From NCBI RefSeq assembly GCF_001617365.1, contig NZ_LVJR01000006.1, positions 1 to 61,500 of the forward strand: DNA of 61,500 nucleotides. Direction: 5' to 3'. The position numbers and the translations under genes are program-made. Each line of letters starts with the position of its first letter. The stretch's first letter is position 1. The notes below the pieces were generated by a model. That model worked only from the letters and a program-made list of their open reading frames with translations, did not search any database and had not been told where the DNA came from. This document shows, piece by piece, positions 18,057 through 26,578 of this stretch. Source of the DNA: Rhodanobacter sp. FW104-R8. Lineage in GTDB: Bacteria; Pseudomonadota; Gammaproteobacteria; Xanthomonadales; Rhodanobacteraceae.

Positions 18057-20720
18057 ATGATTGACAAAGACGATAAAGAGGCGCATGCTACTTGGTTGGC
18101 TGCTCATTCTCCATTCATGCGGCAGTACCTGTCGGCCAAGGCCGCGCACCCGGACGTGCTGCTGTTCTTCCGCATGGGCGATTTCTACGAGCTGTTCTAC
18201 GACGACGCGCGCAAGGCGGCGCGGCTGCTCGACATCACCCTGACCCAGCGCGGGCAGTCCGGCGGCGTGCCGATCCCGATGGCCGGCGTGCCGTACCACG
18301 CGGCGGAAAACTATCTGGCGCGGCTGGTGCGCCTCGGCGAATCGGTGGCGATCTGCGAGCAGATGGGCGACCCGGCGCTGGCCAAGGGGATCGTCGAGCG
18401 CAAGGTGGTACGCGTCGTCACGCCGGGCACGGTGACCGACGCGGCGCTGCTGGAGGAACGCCGCGACAACCTGCTGCTGGCGATCGCCGCCGGTGCGCAC
18501 GGCAGCTACGGCCTGGCCTGGGTCGACCTGTCCAGCGGCCGCTTCCTGCTCAGCGAGGTACCAAACGCCGAGGCGCTGGCCGCCGAGCTGGCGCGGCTGC
18601 AGCCGGCCGAGACCCTCATCCCGGAGGACGTGGCCTGGCCGAAGCTGGTCAGCGCCCTGCCCGGCCTGCGCAAGCGCCCGCCGTGGCATTTCGACGGCGA
18701 CGCCGCCACGCGCGAGCTGAACCGCTTCTTCGGCACCCGCGACCTGGGCGGCTTCGGCGTGGACAAGCTGCCACTGGCAGTCGCCGCCGCCGGCTGCCTG
18801 CTCGGCTATGTCGAGGAAACCCAGAAAAGCGCGCTGCCCCACCTCACCGGCATGGCGGTGGAAAGCGCCAGCGAGACGATCGCGCTGGACGCTGCCACCC
18901 GCCGCAACCTGGAGCTGGACATCCACCCCAGCGGCCGCACCGAACACACCCTGCTCGGCGTGCTCGACGAGACCGTGACACCGATGGGCGCACGCCTGTT
19001 GCGCCGCTGGCTGACCCGGCCGCTGCGCTCGCGCGAACTGCTGCGCCAGCGCCATCAGGCGATCGGCACGCTGATCGACAGCCGCCGTTACGACAGTCTG
19101 CGCGAACAGCTGCGCGGCATCGGCGACCTCGAACGCATCCTCGCCCGCGTGGCGCTGCGCTCGGCGCGCCCGCGCGACCTGTCTACGCTCAGGGACGGCC
19201 TGCTGGCCGCCCCTGAGCTCACTCGTGCGCTCGTCCCCGATCGCGAAAATCAAGAAGCGGCCATCCATGGCCGCACTCTTCAACAAGAGCTTTCCCCTCT
19301 GCTCGGCTCTTTGGTCGAACGCATCGGCGATCACGTCGACAGCGCCGACCTGCTCGCCCGCGCTATCGTGGAACAGCCGCCGGTGCTGCAGCGCGACGGC
19401 GGCGTGATCGCCGACGGCTACGACGCGGAACTCGACGAACTGCGCCGGCTGTCCACCCACGCCGACCAGTACCTGGTCGAACTGGAAGAGCGCGAGAAGG
19501 CCGCCTCCGGCATCACGACGCTGAAGATCGGCTACAACCGCGTGCACGGCTACTACATCGAGATCACCCGCGCACAGTCGGACAAGGCACCCGCGCACTA
19601 CACGCGCCGGCAGACCACGAAGAACGCCGAGCGCTACATCACCGAGGAACTGAAGGCGTTCGAGGACAAGGTGCTGTCGGCGAAGGAGCGCTCGCTGATG
19701 CGCGAGCGCGCGCTGTACGAGGCGCTGCTCGACACGCTGACCGAGAAACTCGAACCGCTGAAAACCGCCGCTGCCGCGATGGCCGAGCTGGACGTGCTGT
19801 CCACCCTGGCCGAGCGCGCCGAGGCGCTGGACTGGAGCGCGCCGCAGCTCACCGACGAGCCCGGCATCGCAATCGAGCGCGGCCGCCATCCGGTGGTCGA
19901 GAAGGTTCGCGACGAGCCGTTCGAGCCGAACGACCTGAAGCTCGACGACACCCGCCGCATGCTGGTGATCACCGGCCCGAACATGGGCGGCAAGTCCACC
20001 TACATGCGCCAGAACGCACTGATCGTGCTGCTGGCGCATATCGGCAGCTACGTGCCGGCGGCGAGCGCGGTGATCGGCCCGATCGACCGCATCTTCACTC
20101 GTATCGGCGCCGGCGACGACCTCTCGCGTGGCCAGTCCACCTTCATGGTGGAGATGAGCGAGACGGCGAACATCCTGCACAACGCCAGCGCGGACAGCCT
20201 GGTGTTGATGGACGAGGTCGGCCGCGGCACCAGCACCTACGACGGCCTCGCGCTGGCCCGCGCCGCCGCCGTGCACCTGGCGCGCCACAGCCGTGCCTAC
20301 ACCCTGTTCGCCACCCACTATTTCGAGCTGACCGAACTGGCCAGCGAATTCCCGGCGATCGCCAACGTGCACCTGGACGCCGTGGAGTTCCACGACCAGA
20401 AGCGGGGCGAGCAACTGGTGTTCATGCACGCGGTGAAGGAAGGCCCCGCCAACCGCAGCTTCGGCCTGCAGGTGGCCGCGCTGGCCGGCCTGCCGAAATC
20501 GGTGATCGCCGACGCGAAACGCACCCTGGCCGAACTCGAGCGCGGCATGCACCAGCACGCCGGCGCGTACGCGCCGGCCGCCGACACCTCGCCGCAACTG
20601 GGGCTGTTCACCCCGGCGCAGCCTTCCGCCGCCGAGCGGGCGCTGGAAGAGATCGACCCGGATGCGCTGACCCCGCGCGAAGCACTGGAAGTGCTGTACC
20701 GCCTGAAACGGCTGGACTGA
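18057..20720 (+). CDS. mutS: DNA mismatch repair ATPase MutS
   Basis: MutS recognises mispaired bases and, as an ATPase, recruits MutL. The 887-residue product has the mismatch-binding F43-Y-E45 motif ([10 protein letters not shown]), the core [18 protein letters not shown], Walker [11 protein letters not shown] near residue 640, and the ABC signature and Walker B region [14 protein letters not shown] and [15 protein letters not shown]. The start is ATG 18057; a TTG at 18015 is possible. Codons 1-20 are AT-rich and unlike the rest of the gene, as if the native 5' end had been replaced. Around residues 394-410 there is an insertion of about 15 residues relative to E. coli that contains a palindrome at DNA level. 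Function is probably intact because all motifs remain. Confidence 0.97.
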   Translation: MIDKDDKEAHATWLAAHSPFMRQYLSAKAAHPDVLLFFRMGDFYELFYDDARKAARLLDITLTQRGQSGGVPIPMAGVPYHAAENYLARLVRLGESVAICEQMGDPALAKGIVERKVVRVVTPGTVTDAALLEERRDNLLLAIAAGAHGSYGLAWVDLSSGRFLLSEVPNAEALAAELARLQPAETLIPEDVAWPKLVSALPGLRKRPPWHFDGDAATRELNRFFGTRDLGGFGVDKLPLAVAAAGCLLGYVEETQKSALPHLTGMAVESASETIALDAATRRNLELDIHPSGRTEHTLLGVLDETVTPMGARLLRRWLTRPLRSRELLRQRHQAIGTLIDSRRYDSLREQLRGIGDLERILARVALRSARPRDLSTLRDGLLAAPELTRALVPDRENQEAAIHGRTLQQELSPLLGSLVERIGDHVDSADLLARAIVEQPPVLQRDGGVIADGYDAELDELRRLSTHADQYLVELEEREKAASGITTLKIGYNRVHGYYIEITRAQSDKAPAHYTRRQTTKNAERYITEELKAFEDKVLSAKERSLMRERALYEALLDTLTEKLEPLKTAAAAMAELDVLSTLAERAEALDWSAPQLTDEPGIAIERGRHPVVEKVRDEPFEPNDLKLDDTRRMLVITGPNMGGKSTYMRQNALIVLLAHIGSYVPAASAVIGPIDRIFTRIGAGDDLSRGQSTFMVEMSETANILHNASADSLVLMDEVGRGTSTYDGLALARAAAVHLARHSRAYTLFATHYFELTELASEFPAIANVHLDAVEFHDQKRGEQLVFMHAVKEGPANRSFGLQVAALAGLPKSVIADAKRTLAELERGMHQHAGAYAPAADTSPQLGLFTPAQPSAAERALEEIDPDALTPREALEVLYRLKRLD
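19257..19274. repeat. Palindromic element inserted in frame within mutS
   Basis: GCGGCCAT-CC-ATGGCCGC, an 8-bp stem with a 2-nt loop, inside a stretch (about 19235-19290) of unusual codon use that adds about 15 residues relative to E. coli MutS. The core CCATCCATGG recurs in the intergenic palindrome at 6195-6204. It may be a REP-like element tolerated within a coding region. Confidence 0.5.
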
Positions 20721-20805
20721 TCGCGCCCCGGCGGGCTATGTCGCCCGCCACCACCCTGCGCTCACGCCTCGTTGGCGATATTGGCCTGCCGTGGGTGCCC
20801 CGGCC

Positions 20806-20842
20806 ATAGCCATAGGCTATTGCCGGCATCGGAACATTCGAA
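20806..20842 (+). promoter_or_regulatory. OxyR-binding site candidate upstream of the catalase gene
   Basis: ATAG-N7-CTAT (20806-20820) is an exact match to one half of the OxyR consensus. Seven bases further on, a degraded second half (ATCG-N7-CGAA, 20828-20842) keeps the phase. It ends 66 nt before the catalase ATG, as expected for peroxide-inducible activation. Confidence 0.55.
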
Positions 20843-20907
20843 TTCCGTTGATCGCCATGTCTGCGTAGATTGACCGGACACCCGAGTCACCTCCACAGGA
20901 GCCCGAC

Positions 20908-22350
20908 ATGAGCCAGAACCGCAAGACGCTGACCACCGACGCCGGTGCCCCCTTGGCCGACAACCAGAACAGCCTCACCGCCGGCCCGCGCGGCCCGCTG
21001 CTGGTGCAGGACGTGGCGCTGTTCGAAAAACACGCGCACTTCAACCGCGAGCGCATCCCCGAGCGCGTGGTGCATGCCAAGGCCTCCGCCGCGTTCGGCA
21101 CGCTCACCATCACCCACGACATCACGAAGTACACCCGCGCCAAGGTGTTCAAGCCGGGCACGCAGACGCCGATGCTGGCACGCTTCTCCACCGTCGCCGG
21201 CGAGCGCGGCGCGGCGGATGCCGAGCGCGACGTGCGCGGCTTCGCGCTGAAGTTCTATACCGAGGAAGGCAACTGGGACCTGGTCGGCAACAACACGCCA
21301 GTGTTCTTCATCCGCGATCCGTACAAGTTTCCCGACTTCATCCACACCCAGAAGCGCGATCCGCGCAGCAACATGCGCAACCCGACCGCCATGTGGGATT
21401 ACTGGTCGCTGTCGCCGGAGTCGCTGCACCAGGTCACCACCCTGATGAGCGACCGCGGCATCCCGGCCACGCTGCGCCACATGCACGGCTTCGGCAGCCA
21501 CACCTACAGTTTCTGGAACGAGGCCGGCGAGCGTTACTGGGTGAAGTTCCACTTCAAGACGCAGCAGGGCATCAGGAACCTCACCAACACCGAGGCTGCC
21601 GGACTCATCGGCGAGGATCGCGAATCGCACCAGCGCGACCTGTACGAGTCGATCGAGCGCAAGGATTTCCCGAAGTGGACGCTGTATGTGCAGATCATGC
21701 CGGAGGCCGATGCCGGGAAGACCTGGTACAACCCGTTCGACCTGACCAAGGTGTGGCCGCACCGTGACTACCCGCTGGTCGAGGTCGGCGTGATGGAACT
21801 CAACCGCAACCCCGACAACTACTTCGCCCAGGTCGAGCAATCCAGCTTCTCGCCCGCGAACGTGGTGCCCGGCATCGGCTTCTCGCCGGACAAGGTGCTG
21901 CAGTTCCGCCTGTTTTCCTACGCCGACGCGGCGCGCTACCGGCTCGGCGCCAACCACGACCAGCTGCCGGTGAACCAGCCGCGCTGCCCGGTGCACAACT
22001 ACGCCCGCGACGGGTCGATGCGCCACGGCGACAACGGCGGCGGCAGCGTGAACTACGAGCCGAACTCGTTCGGCGGCCCGGTCGAGGATCCATCAGTGAA
22101 GGAGCCGCCGCTGAAGATCTCCGGCGATGCCGACCGCTACGATCACCGCGCCGGCAACGACGACTACCGGCAACCCGGCGACCTGTTCCGGCTGATGAGC
22201 GAGCACCAGCAACGGCAGCTGTTCGACAATATCGCGGCGTCGATGCAGGGCGTACCGGAAGACATCGTGCGCCGCCAGCTCGGCCACTTCGCCAAGGCCG
22301 ATCCGGCCTACGCGGCGGGCGTGGCCAGGGCGCTGGGGCTGGCGATCTGA
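20908..22350 (+). CDS. katA: Monofunctional haem catalase (small-subunit type)
   Basis: Converts hydrogen peroxide to water and oxygen. The 480-residue length fits the small-subunit catalases. Active-site residues: distal His56 in [12 protein letters not shown], the distal Asn within [14 protein letters not shown], and the proximal haem-ligand Tyr near residue 339 in [14 protein letters not shown]. The family signature [15 protein letters not shown] is intact. AGGAG lies 7-8 nt before the ATG. No signal peptide, so cytoplasmic. It follows mutS by 187 nt, with an OxyR-like site in the gap, and appears monocistronic. The symbol katA follows common usage; subclass was not tested. Confidence 0.96.
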   Translation: MSQNRKTLTTDAGAPLADNQNSLTAGPRGPLLVQDVALFEKHAHFNRERIPERVVHAKASAAFGTLTITHDITKYTRAKVFKPGTQTPMLARFSTVAGERGAADAERDVRGFALKFYTEEGNWDLVGNNTPVFFIRDPYKFPDFIHTQKRDPRSNMRNPTAMWDYWSLSPESLHQVTTLMSDRGIPATLRHMHGFGSHTYSFWNEAGERYWVKFHFKTQQGIRNLTNTEAAGLIGEDRESHQRDLYESIERKDFPKWTLYVQIMPEADAGKTWYNPFDLTKVWPHRDYPLVEVGVMELNRNPDNYFAQVEQSSFSPANVVPGIGFSPDKVLQFRLFSYADAARYRLGANHDQLPVNQPRCPVHNYARDGSMRHGDNGGGSVNYEPNSFGGPVEDPSVKEPPLKISGDADRYDHRAGNDDYRQPGDLFRLMSEHQQRQLFDNIAASMQGVPEDIVRRQLGHFAKADPAYAAGVARALGLAI

Positions 22351-22359
22351 CGCGATGTG

Positions 22360-23022
22360 TCAGCCGATGCCGTGAACCACCTGCAAGGTGGCTTGCGGCA
22401 TCGCGGCCGTGGCGGCCAAGCGCGGCGTGGCCTCCGCGTCGGGCATCGCGATATCGGGAATGTCGGCCAGCTCCTCGGGCGACAGCGCCTCCGCCGCCAG
22501 CATCGCGAGCGGCGTCTCGCTCGGCACCGGCGCCAGCGGCAGCCGCGCGGCCAGCCGCCCCGACTGCACCAGCTGGCCGATGCGCAGGTACACCTCGTTG
22601 CGGTCGAACGGCTTGCGCATGAAATCGTCGGCGCCGAAGCGCTGCACGTAGAACTGCTCGGTCGCCTGCGGGTTGCCGCTGATCATCACGATGGGGATGT
22701 GCCGGGTCCGCGGATCGTGGCGCAGCGCGCGCAGCACGGCGAAGCCGTTCATGCCCGGCATCACGATGTCGAGGAAGATCAGCGCCGGCTGCTCGCTGCA
22801 GGCCAGCCCGATCGCGTCCAGGCCGCTGGTGGCGTTGAGTACGGCGTAACCGTCCTGGCGCAGCATCTTGCCGAGCACGGCGCAGATCGTGGGCGAATCG
22901 TCGACCACCAGCATGCGCGCACCCAGCGCGGCCCGCGGCGCCTCACTCTCCTCGGCGGCCGTGTGGTTGCCGAGCAGGCGCTTGAAGAAGCCGATGCCAT
23001 TGATCAGTGCGTGTCCGTCCAA
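22360..23022 (-). CDS. Single-domain response regulator with conserved C-terminal tail (paralogue 1)
   Basis: 220 residues if started at TTG 23022, which has GGGAGG upstream; no suitable ATG exists before the receiver domain. The CheY-like receiver has Asp41-Asp42 (LVVDDSP), phospho-acceptor Asp85 (IFLDIVMPG) and Lys in DFMRKPF. There is no DNA-binding output domain. After the receiver comes an Ala/Pro-rich tail of about 80 residues containing IPDIAMPD. The paralogue at 23556-24143 has the same N-terminal FF/IKR(L/M)(L/F)G start, receiver and IPDIAMPD tail. PilG/PilH-like or chemosensory partner roles are possible; no cognate kinase is nearby. Confidence 0.82.
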   Translation of the reverse strand: MDGHALINGIGFFKRLLGNHTAAEESEAPRAALGARMLVVDDSPTICAVLGKMLRQDGYAVLNATSGLDAIGLACSEQPALIFLDIVMPGMNGFAVLRALRHDPRTRHIPIVMISGNPQATEQFYVQRFGADDFMRKPFDRNEVYLRIGQLVQSGRLAARLPLAPVPSETPLAMLAAEALSPEELADIPDIAMPDAEATPRLAATAAMPQATLQVVHGIG

Positions 23023-23120
23023 GCAAGCCTCCCGGGCCGGTGGGATGGCGCGGCGGCGCCAACCCCGTGGATTTGCGAGGATATTCCCGCAGATCCGGCC
23101 CGCGTTCTGCGATGCACTGC

Positions 23121-23519
23121 TCAGCGCGTGTCCTTCAGCCGTCGCAATTCGCGCCGCGCCTGCTTGTCCGGGCGCTTCACCGGGCCGCTCGCACCGACCA
23201 GGCGATGCTGCTCGCGGGCCACCTCGCGCGCCAAGCGGCTGGCCGCGGTCTCGCGGTACAGCGCCTGCGCCGCGCCGGCCGGGCCACGCCGGTCGGACAG
23301 CGCCAGCACTTCGACCTCCAGCCGCTCCTCGCCGCAGCCGATCTTCAGCCTGTCGCCCACGCGCAACGTCTTCGCCGGCTTGCAGCCGGCATCGTTGACG
23401 TCGATGCGGCCGCCGTCGATCGCCTGCTTGGCGAGGCTGCGCGTCCTGAAGAAGCGTGCGGCCCACAGCCACACGTCGGCGCGCGTGTCGGTCGTTGCCG
23501 GCGCTGGCGGTTTGCTCAT
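23121..23519 (-). CDS. hslR: Ribosome-associated heat-shock protein Hsp15
   Basis: Hsp15 binds the 50S subunit carrying a stalled nascent chain and helps recycle it. 132 residues. The S4 RNA-binding domain covers DVWLWAARFFRTRSLAKQAI, DGGRIDVNDAGCKPAKTLRV and GDRLKI, with the Arg/Lys-rich C-terminus (KRPDKQARRELRRLKDTR) typical of the family. Start ATG 23519. It lies between two paralogous response regulators on the same strand, suggesting that a regulator was duplicated around it. Confidence 0.92.
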   Translation of the reverse strand: MSKPPAPATTDTRADVWLWAARFFRTRSLAKQAIDGGRIDVNDAGCKPAKTLRVGDRLKIGCGEERLEVEVLALSDRRGPAGAAQALYRETAASRLAREVAREQHRLVGASGPVKRPDKQARRELRRLKDTR

Positions 23520-23555
23520 GGCGCGGATTATCGCGCCATCGCGGCTGCGCGTGGC

Positions 23556-24143
23556 TCAGTCCTGTCCGGCCGGCGGCACGGCCATGTCGTGCGGATCCGG
23601 CATCGCGATGTCCGGGATCGCGGCATGCTCGGCCTCGCTGGGCTCCGGTTCCGCCGGAACCGTCTCCTCCGGCGCGCGCTGGCACACCACCAGGCGGCCG
23701 CTGCGGGTGAGGTGTTCGATGCGGGCAAACACCTCGCTGCGGCCGAACGGCTTCTTCATGAAATCGTCGGCGCCGAAGCGCTGCACGTAGAACTGCTCGG
23801 TCGCCTGCAGGTTGCCGCTGATCATCACGATCGGGATGCCGCAGGTCAGCGGATCGTGGCGCAGCGCGCGCAACACGGCGAAGCCGCTCATGCCAGGCAT
23901 CACGATGTCGAGGAAGATCAGGTCGGGGCGATCCCTGCGTGCGATCTCCAGCGCGCTCTCGCCATCGGCGGCCTTCAGCACCACGTGGCCGTTCTGCGCC
24001 AGCATCTTGCCGAGCACGGCGCGGATGGTGGGCGAGTCGTCCACCACCAGCACGCAGGCTTCCTTCGGCCCGCCGCTGCGTGGCGCCGTGCGGCGCTCGC
24101 CATGATCGCCGAACATGCGCTTGATCAGATCGAAACCTGCCAT
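23556..24143 (-). CDS. Single-domain response regulator with conserved C-terminal tail (paralogue 2)
   Basis: 195 residues from ATG 24143. The receiver domain has Asp35-Asp36 (LVVDDSPTIRAVLG), phospho-acceptor Asp79 (IFLDIVMPG) and Lys near 132 (DFMKKPF). No output domain. The tail PAEPEPSEAEHAAIPDIAMP shares the IPDIAMPD peptide with paralogue 1 although the rest of the tails differ, which implies function for that peptide, perhaps as a docking motif. Receiver regions of the two genes are nearly identical over long stretches, so the duplication is recent or under gene conversion. Likely a phospho-relay or chemotaxis/pilus-type regulator. Confidence 0.85.
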   Translation of the reverse strand: MAGFDLIKRMFGDHGERRTAPRSGGPKEACVLVVDDSPTIRAVLGKMLAQNGHVVLKAADGESALEIARRDRPDLIFLDIVMPGMSGFAVLRALRHDPLTCGIPIVMISGNLQATEQFYVQRFGADDFMKKPFGRSEVFARIEHLTRSGRLVVCQRAPEETVPAEPEPSEAEHAAIPDIAMPDPHDMAVPPAGQD

Positions 24144-24217
24144 GACATGAGCCTCCCCCAGCCCATGGATTCCGGCCGCTAGTCTCGGCGCAGCACAGGT
24201 CGGGCGCAAGCCGCGCG

Positions 24218-25120
24218 CTACGCCCCGAGCAGCAGGTTGCCCAGCGGCACGGTGAGCAGCGACAGCACGATGCCGGCGCCCAGCACGGTGTTCGCCAGGG
24301 TCGGTTCCAGCTCGTACTCGTCGGCCAGGATCGCCGCCGACACCATCGGCGCCATTGCCGCCTGCAGCACGCCGACGGTGAGTACCAGTCCGCCCACGCC
24401 GGCCGCCTTGCCCATCGCCCAGCACGCCAGCGGCGCCAGCAGCAGCTTCCAGCCCAGGCCCCAGCCCGCCGCGCCGAGCTGGCGCTGGCCCGGATGGAAC
24501 TTGAACTGCAGGCCCACCGAGAACAACGCCAGCGGCGTCAGCGTGGCGCCGACCGGCGCGAACACGCCTTCCAGCACGACCGGCCAGCCGCCGCACAAGC
24601 CTGCCACGATGCCTGCGAGCAGTGCGACGAAGGCGGGAAACGTGAGGATGCGGCGCACGATCGGGCCAAGCCGGGGCGTGCGCCCGGAATAGAGCGAGGC
24701 CACCACGATGCCGGCCGAGGCCAGCACCGGGAACGCGCCGATCTGGTCGGCCACCACCGCCAGCGCCAGGCCCGCCTTGCCATGCAGCGCCTGCACCATC
24801 GGATAGCCCATGTACGCCGTATTGCCCAGGCCGCAGACCAGAATCAGCGCGCCGGTGCGCTGCCGCGACCAGCCCAGCCGCGGCCCGAGCAGGCCGAACA
24901 GCAGCCAGGCGCCGCCGAAGGTGAGCCACATCGCCGCCACCGGAAACCACAGCTGCGGGTCGAACTTCACCTTCGGGATCAGTTCCAGCACTAGCGCCGG
25001 TAGCGCCACGTTCAACACCCACCAGTTGATGCCCGGCACGATCCCGGCCGGCGGCTTCGCGAAGCGCGCCACCAGGGTGCCGAGGATCAGGCAGACGAAC
25101 AGCAGCAGCATCGCGCTCAT
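24218..25120 (-). CDS. AEC-family (auxin efflux carrier-like) transporter
   Basis: 300 residues with about ten hydrophobic segments in two five-helix halves, beginning MSAMLLLFVCLILGTLVARF. The N-terminal half has NWWVLNVALPALVLELIPKV; the second half has LTPLALFSVGLQFKF and GVLQAAMAPMVSAAILADEY, both typical of AEC/MdcF-like permeases, which move organic acids or similar anions across the inner membrane. Substrate cannot be read from sequence. Transcribed alone on the minus strand, 117 nt from the divergent kinase gene. Confidence 0.88.
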   Translation of the reverse strand: MSAMLLLFVCLILGTLVARFAKPPAGIVPGINWWVLNVALPALVLELIPKVKFDPQLWFPVAAMWLTFGGAWLLFGLLGPRLGWSRQRTGALILVCGLGNTAYMGYPMVQALHGKAGLALAVVADQIGAFPVLASAGIVVASLYSGRTPRLGPIVRRILTFPAFVALLAGIVAGLCGGWPVVLEGVFAPVGATLTPLALFSVGLQFKFHPGQRQLGAAGWGLGWKLLLAPLACWAMGKAAGVGGLVLTVGVLQAAMAPMVSAAILADEYELEPTLANTVLGAGIVLSLLTVPLGNLLLGA

Positions 25121-25236
25121 GGGCGGCCATCGCAGGGAAGTCGCCCATTAAACGCGATGCCGCACCTGCGCGGAAGCCGGCGCCGCGGGCTTATCGGCGA
25201 TAATCCTTCGTCCATCGTCCGCGCAAGCCCGCCGCC

Positions 25237-26373
25237 ATGAACGACCCTCCCCATCTCGCGCACGGACTGGCCGGCGACAGCACGCCGCCGGACTGGCCGC
25301 CGCTGGCCCTGGACGAGGTCGCGGCGCTCCTGCGCGGCTATCCGGCGCCGGGCACGCCGCTCCGCATCGACTGGCACAGCCCGCGGCCGCTGTCGGCCGC
25401 CTGCCTGGTCGCCACCGACCGCGGCACGTTGTTCGTCAAGCGCCACCATCGCGACGTGCGATCGGTGGCCACGCTGGAGGAGGAGCACCGCTTCATCGCG
25501 CACCTGCGCGCGCACGGCATGCCGATCCCCGCCGTGCTGCCAGATGCGCGCGGGCGCACCGCGGTGGCGATCGGCGACTGGACCTACGAGGTGCACGGGC
25601 GCGCCGGCGGCATCGACCTGTACCGCGAGGCGATCTCGTGGGAGCCGTTGCCGAGCCGTACGCATGCGCTCACCGCCGGCCGCATGCTGGCCGCCCTGCA
25701 CGATGCGGCCACGGGCTACCGTGCGCCGCAGCGCGACACCCACCTGCTGGTCGCGCGCAGCGAGCTGATCCGCGCCGCCGATCCGGTCGCCGCGCTGCGT
25801 GCGCAACTGCCGCAACGCCCCGGCCTGGCCGACTACCTGCGCGGCCGCGACTGGCCGGCGGATCTCGCCGAACTGCTCGCGCCCTGGCACGCCGCCGCGC
25901 AGCCGCGACTGGCGCGGCAGCCCTCGCTATGGACGCACGGCGACTGGCACGTCTCCAACCTGTGCTGGAGCGACGACGGCGCCGACGCACGGATCGGCGC
26001 CGTGCTCGACTTCGGCCTCGCCGACGCCAACTTCGCGCTGTTCGACCTCGCCACCGCGATCGAGCGCAACGCGATCGCCTGGCTGGCGCTCGACGCCGAC
26101 GCCGACGCCGCCCGCCCCGATATCGCCTGCGCCCTGATCGACGGCTACCGCCGGCATCGCCCGCTCTCCAGCGCCGATCTCCACCTGCTGGCCGACCTGC
26201 TGCCACTGGTGCACGTGGACTTCGCGCTGTCCGAAGTCGAGTACTACCACGCCGTCACCCGCTCGCCCGCGAACGCCGACATCGCCTACGACACCTTCCT
26301 GCGCGGCCATCCGGCGTGGTTCCGCCTGCCGCCGGGGCAGGCCCTGCGGCAGGCGATCCGCGACCACGCCTGA
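25237..26373 (+). CDS. Aminoglycoside-phosphotransferase-fold kinase
   Basis: 378 residues. The APH/choline-kinase fold is shown by the ATP-anchoring GTLFVKRHHR lysine, the catalytic loop H234-G-D236-W-H-V-S-N241 and the metal-binding VLDFGLADANFALFDLATAI. Small-molecule kinases of this family include homoserine, choline and thiamine kinases and the stress kinase SrkA; overall sequence does not look like classical SrkA. It lies immediately before a thiamine riboswitch operon, so thiamine kinase activity is worth testing, but it is upstream of the riboswitch and not under its control. Start ATG 25237 gives the first conserved block at about residue 40. Confidence 0.8.
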   Translation: MNDPPHLAHGLAGDSTPPDWPPLALDEVAALLRGYPAPGTPLRIDWHSPRPLSAACLVATDRGTLFVKRHHRDVRSVATLEEEHRFIAHLRAHGMPIPAVLPDARGRTAVAIGDWTYEVHGRAGGIDLYREAISWEPLPSRTHALTAGRMLAALHDAATGYRAPQRDTHLLVARSELIRAADPVAALRAQLPQRPGLADYLRGRDWPADLAELLAPWHAAAQPRLARQPSLWTHGDWHVSNLCWSDDGADARIGAVLDFGLADANFALFDLATAIERNAIAWLALDADADAARPDIACALIDGYRRHRPLSSADLHLLADLLPLVHVDFALSEVEYYHAVTRSPANADIAYDTFLRGHPAWFRLPPGQALRQAIRDHA

Positions 26374-26430
26374 GCCGGGAGGGCGCCCGCGTCGCGGCGG
26401 TCCGCGCCCAATCGTGGTTAAATGGGCGTT

Positions 26431-26514
26431 CTTGAAGCGGGGGTGCCCGGCATGGCCGGGCTGAGAGAGTCCCTTGGAACCTGATCCGGTCCGTACCGGC
26501 GTAGGGAGCTTGCA
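26431..26514 (+). ncRNA. TPP riboswitch (THI element)
   Basis: All conserved core segments are in order: GGGGGTGCCC near 26439, GGGCTGAGAG at 26458-26467, AACCTGATC at 26478-26486, and CGTAGGGAGC at 26500-26509 closing P1 (AAGC/GCTT). It binds thiamine pyrophosphate and turns off expression of the downstream TonB receptor and PnuC-type transporter when thiamine is plentiful. The start codon follows 64 nt later. Confidence 0.95.
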
Positions 26515-26530
26515 GATCCGGCACGTCCAG

Positions 26531-26552
26531 GCGACGGCCGGGTCGCCGTCGC
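26531..26552 (+). terminator. Expression-platform hairpin after the TPP riboswitch
   Basis: GCGACGGC (26531-26538) pairs with GCCGTCGC (26545-26552) around a 6-nt loop, between riboswitch and start codon. No U-run follows, so it may act through Rho or translation rather than intrinsic termination. Confidence 0.4.
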
Positions 26553-26578
26553 TTCGTCCGCATCACCTGAAGACGACG

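Noticed and set aside
17712..20597. Minus-strand frame of 961 codons opposite mutS
   Set aside because: Antisense shadow of mutS; no start signal and no recognisable domain.
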